64,000 nucleotides of DNA. It comes from Taenia hydatigena (lineage: Eukaryota > Platyhelminthes > Cestoda > Cyclophyllidea > Taeniidae). Shown here one piece after another: positions 1-11,661 of the stretch. The translations under genes and the position numbers were made by a program. The stretch spans positions 13,562,148-13,626,147 of the forward strand of contig JADWOT020000009.1 in assembly GCA_036345935.2 (NCBI GenBank), given 5' to 3'. Numbering within the stretch: the stretch's first letter is position 1; every line of letters begins with the position of its first letter. A model generated the notes under the pieces. The model had not been told where the DNA came from and searched no databases. It saw only the letters and a list, made by a program, of their open reading frames with translations.

Positions 1-1160
1 CGTAACTGACAAAGTGATTGATGTGAATTCGGCAATGTGTTTTATTGGTGTCTTAGGGGCTTGGCATGTTCTTCTTCGGAAGTCATGTATCGCCAAATCA
101 GTTTGAGGCGCGAATTACCGTTTGTATATTTCGAATGCGGTTAGCCCCATGATGTGTCAGTCTCCCAGGCTATTATTGCATTTCGAGTTATTTATAGTAC
201 GCACTTCTGTAATCAGAAAACTAGTATTCTTTTGTCGCAATCAGAGGCCTAAGACAAGTTGCACAATTTTGCATCGTATACGCTCCCGCATTATCGGATT
301 ATAGCTGGCTATGTTCGAGCAACTGTACTGTCGTCTCCAAATTTAGTCCTTCGCATTTGCTGTGCACACAGAGCGCGTTGTCATGTGAGAGATACTGAAG
401 GCTCTCGCACTCTTATTTGGGATTACACAATCGCATTTCGTCGATCATGAGTAGGTGTGAACAAATTTATGGCCTCTTAATGGTTCGATTTCATTTCTTT
501 TTCCCATTTTGCATTTTCGCGATGCCACCAAATCCTACAATGTTATTCATTTGATAAGCTGGGCTACTGCAAGGGACCTCTTTTCACAAATATGCAAAAA
601 TAAAAGGTAGCATCAGCTGTTAGGTTATGGAGTTGATGTGGTAAACTGGCAAGATAGATTGGCAAGAGATTCTCTGCATTAAGCATTAAATGGGAATAAT
701 GTGGCAGACAAAGTAGAGATGCATCTTTAGGTCATTACGACTCAGTCCATGAATGTGAGCATGGATTTTGCATGCACCGCGAATGTTACGCTTGGATAAT
801 TCCAAATTGCTCTAGACATCGAGTGTTCTGTGATGCACTAAATTATGCCTGACCACTTCAACCCCTATGGCATGGAACTTTGCAGAGGAAGGGCTAGCAG
901 TCAAAGAGCGTTTTATGCATTTCGAGCAAATTGTGGCTTATGTGTATTTAGAAATTGTGATTTTGGTGCAAATCAATTCGCCTTTGGGCGTGAGGATGAA
1001 GTTGCGCAATCCATATACGCCAAAGAAGAAGATTGTTGCCGCTCAAAAGCGACTTAGTAGATCACTAAGGATAATGAAGATGGAGATTTTATTTCTACTA
1101 TGAGGAGGTCACCACAGACCAAGCTTTATGCCACACCAATACTGCACTGGGTATCGAATA
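1..1160. repeat. Repeat block R1a (inverted copy at 44.0-45.2 kb)
   Basis: This stretch matches the reverse complement of about 44,000-45,195 almost throughout, with small indels such as extra bases near 44,135-44,160 in the other copy. The last ~110 bases (from about 1,047) also occur in direct orientation at 52,458-52,570, the inner edge of palindrome B's right arm. The short reading frames here are not supported by splice sites or recognisable protein similarity. No gene was recognised. Confidence 0.8.
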
Positions 1161-1316
1161 GTTTTGTGGTAACGCTTGTAGGAGGACGTCTTTGGATTGA
1201 GATCTACCACCTCGTATGTGGCAATAATTGTGTGCAATTGTGACAAAAATTGGTGCTTCCGAATGCACTCGACAGCACTTTATTGGTCCCTAGTGCGCCC
1301 GACTCAGCAATGGATT
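1161..1316. other. Linker not found in the rearranged copy
   Basis: About 155 bases join R1a and R1b here. In the inverted copy (38.7-45.2 kb) this segment is missing and the left arm of palindrome B occupies its place. No gene is seen. Confidence 0.5.
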
Positions 1317-2475
1317 TGAACGCTTTCGTGACGTGCACTAACAGATGCAGCATGCACATAACAGAAACACTGCTGTAATTTGTTTGGATTGGAGTTGTTA
1401 TGGGCAGATAAACGCTAACAGGAGCAACACTTGCGGTATTTGGCCTATCTTCGTCCCCTTACGCGTTTCCAAGAAGGACAACGACCATGCAGAGTAGCAG
1501 CAAAGAGGAACTTATTTAAGGAATCCCACTATGCGGTTGCCTACGATGTCTATTTGAGGATGTTGCTATGTGAAACAGCAGCATACACTCCACTAGCCTG
1601 CAAGCTGGGTTGAGCACATTGGTAGATGTGACGGACAGATAAACAAATGTCAGTACAACACCAAAATATAAATCACACAACAGGGAAGAATAGACGCACA
1701 GTACTAGCCCCTTTGGAATTGGATTCTGTCGAACCAAGGAGAGGCGAACTGTATATCATGAAGGGAAAAGGAGAGTCGCATCGGATAATCAACGTCAAGT
1801 TTCAATGCCTACAAACATTGCAGTTCCAAAGAAACTATGCTAAACTTGCTTGCATTTTAGCCTTTACAACCTATTTTGCAAAGTGATAAATAATAACCTT
1901 CGGATCAAGATCATTTCCCATTTTCCTGTTGCCTGAAATTAACTCATTCTCCGCTACGCGATTTTGGCTTTGTGATCGTAAATGTCACAGGTGTGTAGTG
2001 GACAATTTCGTTCAGGATAAGCAAACTCTTACTTATGCGCGGATGTCGGTCACCATAAAGGCATTTAAGTCCGACACTCTTTTTCAACATTTGTTCTTTA
2101 GTGACAAAATGGGCGACGTGAGTGTGAAAATTAGTAGGCAGTAAATGAAGGACGACAACTCTGTTTTTTCATTGAATTCTTGTTAATTATGCTGGCGCAT
2201 TCAAATTTGAAAGAATTGATTTCGTTCTCTTTAAAGCGGTAATTCAATCTGTGCCAAGCATGATACGAGCGTCAACAAAATGCATATACAATATCAGTTT
2301 CGTGTTGGTGATTGAATTTGGGTAAACCTCCGAACCTCGTTGAGGTTACCGAGGTTCCAAATTAGTGGAGGTGGAAGCAGAAGTAATGGTGGCGAGCTAA
2401 CTGGCCAACCAGAAAGGACATGGCTATCACGTTAAAGAAGTTGCTGCAGAGGGTTTCGAAATTTTTGCAATAAAA
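1317..2475. repeat. Repeat block R1b (inverted copy at 38.68-39.73 kb)
   Basis: The sequence matches the reverse complement of about 38,680-39,733. The match stops at base 1,317, which corresponds to the base next to the single N at 39,734. The 2,280-2,475 end is also related to 43,800-43,990 and its mirror at 52,570-52,750. No gene is seen. Confidence 0.8.
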
Positions 2476-2494
2476 TCATGTTTGGAATCGCACA

Positions 2495-3593
2495 GTCTTG
2501 TTCACTGCAACTTGACAATCTAGGTTTCGTCGTCTACGTCAGTTAAGCTTTCGTGTCAACGTGGTTCAACTTTCCTTTGTAGTCATGCTCGGAACAACGA
2601 TAATGCTGATGCATTTGGAAAGGAAACGAATTCACCAATGGATTTAATGGATGTATAATGGTTCCACGGGGGCAAATGGTGACTGCTTCATCTTTTTTTT
2701 TAATTTACAACTTTTCTTCTCCACTAACGAATTGCGCTTTGTAGCTTGGAAGTTCAAACGCTTCTACCGCGATAACCAAAGAATTCGCGTCATTTTGAGT
2801 CTACTGAGTTTGCTTACGCATCTTCCATTGGAACCCACATGTGCAGAACTAACTCATCACTTGCGTATTCAACTGACGAATGTACAAGTACTACTGCAGG
2901 TTACACGGGAAACAGCTAGTGGCACTGGTTATGTGGGGTGCCCTTTTAGGTGGCGATGAGTTTCACTAGCTCAATTTTAACTAACAAAAGTATTACTGCG
3001 TGTACATCAACTTTGTTCATTCCCTTGAGCGAGGGGTGGGTGAACGGCCTGACACTGTTTGCAGTGGATAGCAGTCAATTGCCACATCAAAGCAAACAAC
3101 GTGTCACTGCCATTTTCTATAATAGATAAAGGCGACACAATTTACTTACCCTTGATTCAAGTAGCGGCAGGAAAATTCTAATCGCAGTCGAACATTCGAG
3201 GAATCGTGCGTTGTCCCTGGGTGATTCGAAGTACCGCATTTTAATCAGCTATCAATAAGTGAAAGGCCAAACAATGCTACACCACCGTATTTATCCCACC
3301 TCATGCCAACTCATTCGAAGTTGCATTTTATTAATCTTGACGTTGGAAGCCCAACACATAAAATGACTAGTCGCTTCTCGAAACTAGCTTTTATGAGTTG
3401 ACGATTAGGGGATAATGACTCGGAGCTGAAGTACTCTAATCGAAATATAGGGCTCTTTTCAAATTCATAGCGACTGCTATTATTTAGGCTGTGAATTTAA
3501 GGTGGGCCAGTGGATGACATGGCTAATGAGCAGGATGGACATCTGTTACATGGCTTAAACCATGCCCGAATTTTGCCCTTCCATAGCAAAGAC
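2495..3593. repeat. Repeat block R1c (direct copy at 51.13-52.22 kb)
   Basis: This block is repeated in the same orientation at about 51,134-52,224, with scattered substitutions and small indels. The second copy begins about 180 bases after the last micro-exon of the secreted-protein gene. No gene is seen. Confidence 0.8.
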
Positions 3594-3690
3594 ATGCCAC
3601 CAGCTTATTTCCCTCTGTCCGCTAAATATGTACAGATTCTACCCTTGTATTCTGCCTTCAGTTGCCTTCAAGGAAGCCTCTACACGCTAT
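3594..3690 (-). repeat. Partial copy of the ~170-bp interspersed family
   Basis: The stretch resembles the 5' half of the family seen at 7,937, 10,458 and 40,437 in reverse orientation. It has the marks agcttatttccctctg and tattctgccttc in order, then runs into flanking sequence shared with 55,330 and 40,430. Confidence 0.6.
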
Positions 3691-4505
3691 AAACAGCATA
3701 TCACTTTTGAATTTTACATCGTTATTTTCTGCAAATCGCATACGATCATTCGCGTGAGTTTATAAGTCTTCCTTATCCATTGCCTGTGCTCCTATCTATG
3801 CTTGCATAGTAAATTCTTGCACAAGTTGGTTTACCTTGAATTAGAAAAGACTCCAGAATTCTAAGCAAGTGTTGTTATGCAAAGAATTAACAAACATAAA
3901 ACATTTTGGTTTTATCGAACAAGCATTGATGCGATTGGCTTGATTTGTACGCAAAGTGTCCATGCAATATGCACTTTGTTGCCCGCTAGTTCCGGTAAAT
4001 GAGGCATTACCTGCTGTGAGAAGTTGGAAATGCAGTAACCATTCGTTAATTCCTATTGTTTTTGTTTTTAGGTTGTTATTAAGTCTCTGGTGTTATTAAG
4101 TCTTAAAGTTATTAGGGTTTTAATGTCCTTTTCGCACCGGCTTGTAAAAGTAGACGCATAGAATTCATAACGTGACTGGTAAGGCGTTTAGCTTCTCGTC
4201 TACGCTGCCTACTCACATCCACTTTTGGCGCGCAATACTTTGGGTGATAAAGTAAGAGTGTTTTGGCGGTTTTTATTGAAATCGCTTCCTAATGACGGTG
4301 GATTTTGTTCATTGACGCATAATTGTGTTGGGAGGAGTTCAGACTTTACAAAGCAGTTGGTGTCTGCTCATCATTTCTTAGCTGTTAAGTGTTCATTGCA
4401 TTCTAATCCTTATTATCCATTTTTTTATTCGTGTTCATTGCCAGAAGAGAATGGGAGCTGAAGAAGTAGCTGCAGCGATTTGTGTGGATCTCGGCTTCGT
4501 TATTG
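3691..4505. repeat. Repeat block R1d (four copies in the window)
   Basis: The block recurs directly at about 55,340-56,140 and inverted at 39,735-40,435 and, partly, at 63,555-64,000. It therefore forms the outer end of palindromes B and C. No gene is seen. Confidence 0.75.
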
Positions 4506-4514
4506 ATAAATTTG

Positions 4515-4530
4515 GGTGTGTGTGTGTGTT
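4515..4530. repeat. GT microsatellite
   Basis: A short run of GT dinucleotides lies at the point where homology of block R1d to its other copies ends. Confidence 0.8.
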
Positions 4531-5510
4531 TCATTTGACAATTCGAGGTGCATGTTTCTTGTCTTATGGGGTAGTGGTTTTTCCGTTTTACGTAAATCTA
4601 CGTGCAGTGATATTTTCAATATCGTCTATTTGCAATACATAGAATTCAGTTGTAGTTCCGTAGACGTATGCGTGTACGTGCATAGTATTTCCTTTTGTAA
4701 GTGATGTTCATGAGGAAGAAATTGGACGAGTCTTGGTTGATGGTCAGATGGCAAAGCTTTTTGGCAATAGTTCTCTGTGCTGAACATTGGGATGGAGGGG
4801 AGTGATTGAAGTTGTCCCGGCGGGATGTTAGGTAGGTACTTAGGGGGCTATTTAAATAAGGAGGGAATGATGTCATGGTGAATGGCGCCCCATTTGGTGG
4901 GAGGGAAGGCGAGGAGAACTTACGGAGCACTTGGCTTTACCTGGCTCCAAAGTGGTTACGGACGCAAGACATAGCGAAAGGGGATTTGTTTTTCCTGCGG
5001 AACATTATTTTGTGATGAGCACGGCGACATGAGTGAGTGGCACTATATTTGATGACTTGACAGGGTCTGTTCTTTAGCTGCAATGCCTACTAATATTAGT
5101 TTTTCTACTACAAAGCACTTCCTGGGGGTTAATTAAAAGATATTGGATGAATTATTAATCTAAAATGATGGGTGTTGATTAATGTTGCCGAATTGGTTAC
5201 GCAGCATTCGAATGCTGCAAGTACTTGGTTGCCATTCATAATTTTATCACTAATAAGTCCCATTCCACTTACATGTGTTTGTATATCCACTTCCTTCATA
5301 CAGTCATTTGCAGGAACAAATGTTAACGAAATGACTGCAGTTGTTGTTGAGGCTGTTTCTTTTCCAAATATAATGCCTAGTCAAGTTATTTTTTACCACG
5401 CAATGCTTACAGTGATTAGAAAAGTTTCTTCGGGGAGTTTGTTAAATGCTTTGTCATGTTAATGACGATGGGCTGTGATTGATGAGGCCTAATTTGGCAA
5501 AAGGATTTTT
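4531..5510. other. Apparently unique stretch, no gene seen
   Basis: No repeat partner was noticed elsewhere in the window. The reading frame at 5,172-5,462 is AT-rich with no recognisable similarity or clear splice sites. Confidence 0.4.
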
Positions 5511-6290
5511 AGCTTCATTATGTTCTTGGTGCTCTTTTTCACATGCATATCATTTCGCCGACGCGTAGGCTTGTGTATCTATTTTCGCAAGTAGAGTTAG
5601 CGGTGTAAATATTTTGCAAAGACACCACCTTCTTGCGTGTATTTTTCACTGCGCAATACTTGAACTGGTTAAGCATGGCTGCTACGCTGTTGTGTTAAAT
5701 GATTTAATAATGCAGCGACGATTGATTTGGATTAGTGAGGCCTGATTTGCTGAATAGAGTTGTAAACCTACCACATGTTTGCTCTTCTCCTTCCCCTTCT
5801 TGGTAAAGCATGTTTGGAGCCTTCACTTCTGGAGATGAATTGAGATTGTTTTGGCAGTTTGTTAAACGGCATGACCTCTTGGTGCGCCTTCTTTTTCACT
5901 TCTTCCTCGATTCTCTCCTCTTTCCCCTCCTTTAGCTTCCCCTTCTTCGAACGGCTCTTTGACTTCCTCCTCTCCTCTTCCCAGTAACAATGACTTTTGC
6001 GTTATCCACACCACCTCATTCTCGTGTCTACAGCGTTGGCTTCTTTCATTTCTACCCACTGCAGCTTCCGCCTCATCGGACGACTTCGAGGCAAGGCGAA
6101 GAAATTGAGTGTCTGATGCAATGTGATGAACTTAACATCAGACGCTCCCACCGAGTCACCGACCTCCTCGTCTTCTGCATGCCCATCTGTCTGAAGAGCT
6201 GCCTTGTGACAGACTGCTGTGCTTCTTTGGCAACCTGCATGCCATTGTCGTTAGTAAGAGAGTACAGTTACGCACATCTACCTTTCCTTA
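5510..6290. repeat. Repeat block inverted at 36.19-36.88 kb
   Basis: The reverse complement of about 36,190-36,875 matches this block. From about 6,100 the same sequence is also part of palindrome A's left arm, so this repeat overlaps the arm's outer edge. No gene is seen. Confidence 0.7.
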
Positions 6291-7936
6291 ACACAACACT
6301 CAACGTCCACCATTATCCAGGTGACAAAGAAAAGGTGCCAACGAAATACCTAGAGGCAATCGAAAAGGACAAATGCGAGGTCGACCAACGGAAATGGCAC
6401 AGCAGAATGCGTCAGACTCGCGGTGATGATCGCAGCTAGTTGAATTGATTGCTTCACCAAGGTGTGGTGAGCTGCGGTGATTCTCGTTCTCATGGTGTCG
6501 TCATAGTCAGACCACACTCGTTAGTGTTGTCAAGGGGTGTGGAAACACTCCTAAACGAGGAGGAGGAGGAGGACGCGCAGAAGGAGGGGAGAAACTCAAT
6601 GAAATTAAATTGTGCATTAGTATTCCCAAGACATTTGTTATTTTCAATCCACCCACTTCGATACGACTTGTCATCCCGTATTCTTCGTGGATTTGGTTCT
6701 TTTGCACCTGCGCCGGTTGGAGGCGAGATAGTGGAAATGGTTTTAAGGTTGGTGGTTAAAAAGGTTAGTAGAACCTTAGTTCAAGGCTTTTCTCGTTCCA
6801 TCATCCCCCGTAGTGGTCTGCTTGTGTGTGTGAATCTCAAGCGAGCGTTTGCATTACCGTGCTGCGTCGACTGCCACTGATACTGTCTGTTTGGATGTCT
6901 TCGTGTGCTGCTCGTGCCGTTGAGTGAGGCAGTTGATTTGGTTATTTTTGGAACAGACGTGTTCACTTCCTCTACTGTAGCGTGTTGTAATAATAGCGGC
7001 GGTAGTTGTAGGTGCAGTGGTAGCCCCATCGTGGTCTCCGCCCTCCCTTGACTGCTTTACCACTGTCACTGCTGATGTTGTTATTTATCATCACTACGAA
7101 TATTTCTCTTGTCGTGTGGCCCAGGCTCTTTGGATCGGCCCCATTGATATGAGCGAAGGCGCGTGTTTGACCCTTCTACTCCTGAGGCACCTAAGTAAAT
7201 TGGCAAGAACTACTGTTCATTTATCATAATTCATCCAATTGACAACTTTTCCATTGCCTCTTCATTTACTTTGTACTAGTAGCAGCGGTAGTGTTAAGGG
7301 TGGTTTGGTTGGGTGGAGAGGTGAAATTAGCTATGCCTCTTTCCCTCTCTGTGTGATGCATACCCGTCTGATTATCTAGCTACCCATCTGACACCCACCG
7401 ACCGATCGACCTTTTAGTGTCTTGATCTGACTGTCAAACACACAACTGCCCCCTTCCTTCACAATGCTTCTCCTTTTGGCTTCACCTCAGCGGGTCTGCA
7501 AGATGCGTTGCTGGAATGAATGTATGCACACACAAACCAAATTGTCCATTCTCTTCCCACTTTCTCCAACCCCAGGTCTCAGCAATTTCGACTGCCTTGG
7601 TATGCTGACCTCAGCAGCCAGTAGGTTGTCCACGCACTGGATGGTGGAAGTGTGGTGAGTGTAGCGGACAATGGAGTGGGTGAGAGGAGTCGCGACGATA
7701 GATACAGGCAGTCGCACGGTATAGGCTCAATCGATCAGTGCACTCGGTCGTCTCCTTCTTTCATCCCTTTAATTAGGTACTTAGATGTATCACCTCCTCC
7801 TCCTCCTCGTCTGAGGCGTCACCACCATGAGAAGTGTAGGTATTTGCTGTGCGGTTATTCAGTGCAACAGCACCTAGTTGATTGACGAGCCTTCACTTCT
7901 TCCGACATTCCCACCACCAACACCACCACCATTGTA

Positions 7937-8117
7937 GCGTCCCGAAACTCCCTTAAAGGCAAAAGCAGGCAGAATACTACGGTAGAAAATATTAGTTTAA
8001 GAGACAGAGGGAAATGAGCTGGTGGCAAGGCCCGGAGGCCAGCCTACGCAGCCAGAACAACGTGGTCACCTCTGTGACCCTGACCGATACCGGTAGTTCA
8101 AACTAACGAAGCATTAC
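7937..8117 (+). repeat. Interspersed ~170-bp family, copy 1
   Basis: The family order is gcgtcccga, ccctt.aaggcaaaag, ggcagaatact, gagggaaatgagctg, gaggccagcctacgcag, cacctctgtgaccctgacc, ggtagttcaaac and attac. This is the longest copy in the left arm. Its mirror is at 27,851-28,030. Confidence 0.75.
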
Positions 8118-8610
8118 CACCATCATCATCATCATCCATGCAACAAGAGCAATCATGGCCACTCACCACAACGTCTCAACGGATTTGGTGCACTCTCTTT
8201 CGTCGTGCCAACATACGGTGTTTTTGGACCACCAGGACGAGAGGCGAAGTGAGTGCAGGCATTCATCATCTACCTTATACTTGCTGTTACTTGGTGCACC
8301 GTTTCTCCATTCGTCTCGACGAGTTATAATGGAAAACACTTGTTGTTGGTGGTGTCTTCACTTGAGCAAACCACATTCCTCCTCCTCCCCTCTCATTAAT
8401 ACAAGCGTGATGTCAACTGACAAGTGTTCCTTCCTTCGTTACTATTTGCTGTTTCATCACCAGTATTAGATGGACGCCACCTCCCCCTCTTCTCTCTTCC
8501 TGTTTGGCCCCCTCGGTGGTTAAGACCTAAGTGAAACCCCAATCCTGCTAATACAACTGTTGACTTGTGTGCGGTTTTTGTGGAATAAGCACCAACAACC
8601 GGGCACCATT

Positions 8611-8785
8611 GTAATACATTGTTTGTTTGAACTACCGATTTCGGTCAGGGTCATAGAGGCGGCCAAATTGCCCTAGCTGTGTTGGCTGGCCTCCGAGCCA
8701 TGCCAACAGCTCATTTCCTCTGCCTGTTGAACAAATATATTCTGCCTTGGTAGTTTGCCTTCTTTTGTCCTCAAGGGAACTTCAA
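8611..8785 (-). repeat. Interspersed ~170-bp family, copy 2
   Basis: The same ordered landmarks are present on the opposite strand. Copies 1 and 2 flank a 0.5-kb segment in inverted orientation. Its mirror is at 27,061-27,235. Confidence 0.7.
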
Positions 8786-9742
8786 CACTCAACATTGGTC
8801 GCAGCGGAAAGCAGACGTGACTCTATAGGGTATCTGTCCCGATCCATACCACCTGTGGCATATTGCAGCGGTGCGAAAGAGGTGCATGTGCTTTGGATGG
8901 GAGTATCCCTGACTTCCTATAGCAGAAGGGCTAAGAACGACACCCACCTTGGGCACCTATGCCATCTCCGTGTTCTACAAGAAAGGTATTAACAGCTAAA
9001 GCGACACTAGACATGGACCACCTAGAAAGCTTTTGTTCTCAAGATTGCCCTAAATATACTTGCTTAAGGAGGTCGGTATGCTAACGTCTTCCCACGGACA
9101 TACTGATGGTGGGCAGAACCTCTTATTCTAAACTATGTTCCCAGGCCAAATGAAACTCCAAGTTCAATGCACTACCAGGAGGGATCACTGACGTGGGTGT
9201 GAAGCCTGGCTTCAATCGTGTCGAATGTCGGCGACTGGCATGGTTAACTCGTGGGTGCTTGTTGCAGCACTGACTACGTTGTGATGCTTAGTTTCTTTTC
9301 CGCCTAACTACTACAATAGTACCGTAGCTAGGGAGATTCCGTTTTAAAATGTGCACATACATTGCACAAACACGTCTATCTACAAGCAGAAGGAGCAAAG
9401 TGATAAGCAATTTGGCCTTGGTGATGAAGTGTCCGACACCGGATGAAGCAGGATCTGTTCAGTTGCATCCAAGATTTCTTCCTTGATTCTGCGTTGTACG
9501 TGGAAGAGACACCCAGAAATGTGATGATAGCGTCGATGCCGATAGCGAATATGCCATTTTCAGCTTTGTTTTTATTTCTTCACCGCTGACGTCTCAACAA
9601 TACATCCTCCTCTTCCTTTTTACTCACATTCCTTCTTTTTCCCTCGACCATTACAGTAAGGTGAACTATCATCGTTTCTTATAAATGCGTAGCAAATAAA
9701 ACAATGGATTTGATAGGAGTTCAAGCGACGAACCCAATTGTG

Positions 9743-9899
9743 CAGAAGGCAGAATACTAGGGTAGAATAGGTACATATTCAACAGAGAGAGGGAAAAAAG
9801 CTGCTGGCATGGCTTGGAGGCCAGCCTACGCAGCTAGGGCAATATGGTCACCTCTGTGACCCTAACCGAATCCGATAGTCTAAACAAGCAAAGCACTAC
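9743..9899 (+). repeat. Interspersed ~170-bp family, copy 3
   Basis: The copy contains ggcagaatacta, the central gaggccagcctacgcag and cacctctgtgaccctaacc. It lacks the gcgtcccga start. Its mirror is at 25,947-26,104. Confidence 0.7.
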
Positions 9900-10457
9900 A
9901 TTGTCCCTCTCTTCTTTCTAGCATCACCCCCGACGAACCCCTTTATACACCTCACGCGTCAGCCATCACAACATTATCAGTGCTGCAACAAGCACCCACG
10001 AGCCCACCATCCCAGTCGCCGATATTTGACGTGGCTGAGGCGATGCTTGACACCAACGTCAGTGATCCCTCTTGGCAGTTCATTAGACTCGGAATTTTGT
10101 TTGGCCTGGGAACGAAGTTCAGAATTAGTGGTTCTGCCGACTATCAGTATGTCCGTGGGGAGGTTTTAGTACGCCCATCTCAGTAAGCAAGTCTATTAGG
10201 GTAATCTTTGGGACGAAACCTTTCTAGATGGTCCATAGCTAGTGTCGCTTTAGTTGTTAATAGCTTTCCTGTGGAAGAGGGGATGGGGTAGATGCCGATG
10301 CCGGACGCCGTTCTTAGCCCTTATGCTACGGGAGGTCAGAAATACTCCCATCTGTAGCACATGCACCTCTTTCGCACCGTTGCATTATGCTACAGGTGGT
10401 AGAAATCGAAATAGAAGGCCCATAGTGTCGAATTTGCTGTCTAATGCCACCAATGAA

Positions 10458-10606
10458 GCGTCCCGAGGGTCCCTTGAAGACAAAAGAAGGCAGAATACTT
10501 GGATAGAATATATGTATTCAACGGGCAAAGGGAAATAAACTAAAGCAATCTGGCCACCTCTGTGACCCTGACCGACATCGGTAGTTCAAACAAGCAAAGT
10601 ATTACA
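10458..10606 (+). repeat. Interspersed ~170-bp family, copy 4
   Basis: The gcgtcccga start and the ggtagttcaaac end are present, with a ~30-bp internal deletion of the central gaggccagcc segment. The same deleted form is at 40,437-40,586 and in the mirrors at 25,241-25,390 and 55,187-55,337. Confidence 0.7.
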
Positions 10607-10979
10607 CTGTTTGTTTTTGCACTTCTAATTCCAGTATCCATATGCCTTGTAGCAGAGCTGATTTACAACAACGTTGAGCGTAATCTTGCCATATGCAAAA
10701 CCTCATCACTTCACACGCAACCTGCCATTTATGCATTCGAATTTCGAGTTTGCTGTCGATTCTACTAACATGGTGCTTGGTAGTGAGTGCTTTTCACAAA
10801 AGTGGCGCACTTACGTTAACACCTCGAGTAGCAAGGTTAAGGCTTGACGTGGGTTCCAACCATCCAGGAGGCCAAATACGAAGGAGGGAGAAGGAGGTAG
10901 CGTCCATGCGACACTAATGGTGAAATAGTAAATAGTGTTGAGTAAAGGAATGCTTGTCAGTTCACAGCGTGCCTGTATT

Positions 10980-11007
10980 AATGGGAGGGAGGAGGAGGAG
11001 GAGGAGA
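10980..11007. repeat. GGA microsatellite
   Basis: A short GGA run in left arm A, mirrored as TCC at about 24,839-24,862. The equivalent run in palindrome B marks one edge of a deletion. Confidence 0.8.
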
Positions 11008-11043
11008 AGGAACGTGTGTTTCTGAAGTGAAGTTGCCATTCAA

Positions 11044-11066
11044 CCACCCATCCATCCATCCATTCA
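11044..11066. repeat. TCCA tetranucleotide run
   Basis: A short run of tccatccatcc is present. A longer run is at the equivalent place in left arm B (about 41,026-41,056). Confidence 0.75.
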
Positions 11067-11604
11067 TTTATCCATCACTTAACATGCTTCTGATTCGTAA
11101 AAGAACTTCGCTTGCACTATGTCTGGTTGCGCCGCCGTCGTAACACTGGAGAAATCATACTGCAATGATTCCAATTAATCAGTGTGTTGCTTAATTCCCC
11201 ATGCAACGATGTGCATATGTTATCTTGGTTTGTTTAGCAAATAAATCCTGTAGCTTGCTTTCATTCAACGCTCCGTAACTCTCTGCATAGACACAAAGAA
11301 CGAACATGACACACGTTTGTTGCATGGGTGTGTATATGTATGCACCCGTGATGCAATGCAGAGCAAATAGCAAAAATAATCGGTAATTGCGTTCGATTTG
11401 GCGGTGTAGTAGTAAGTTACATTTTACGAATAGGAAGGAGAAGAAGAGAAATATTAATAATAATAGTAATTTTAATAATAAGAGAAGAAGAAGAGGGAAC
11501 GAAGACGCAAAACGGACTCTTCACCAATGCAACTGATGCACTTGCATGGCCTTAACGTCAACGATCTCACCGGCACAGATTAAGCAACTGTATGAGATAT
11601 TAAT

Positions 11605-11661
11605 GGAGGAGGAGGAGGAGGAGGAGGAGGAGGAGGAGGAGGAGGAGGAGGAGGAGGAGGG
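11605..11661. repeat. GGA microsatellite, ~19 units
   Basis: A pure GGA run of about 57 bases. The mirrored run at 24,226-24,251 is only about half as long, so this locus has changed length between arms. Confidence 0.85.

Noticed and set aside
10562..10768. A 68-codon frame conserved in four arm copies
   Set aside because: It overlaps the end of the interspersed repeat family. Its conservation is explained by the DNA being duplicated, and there is no recognisable domain.
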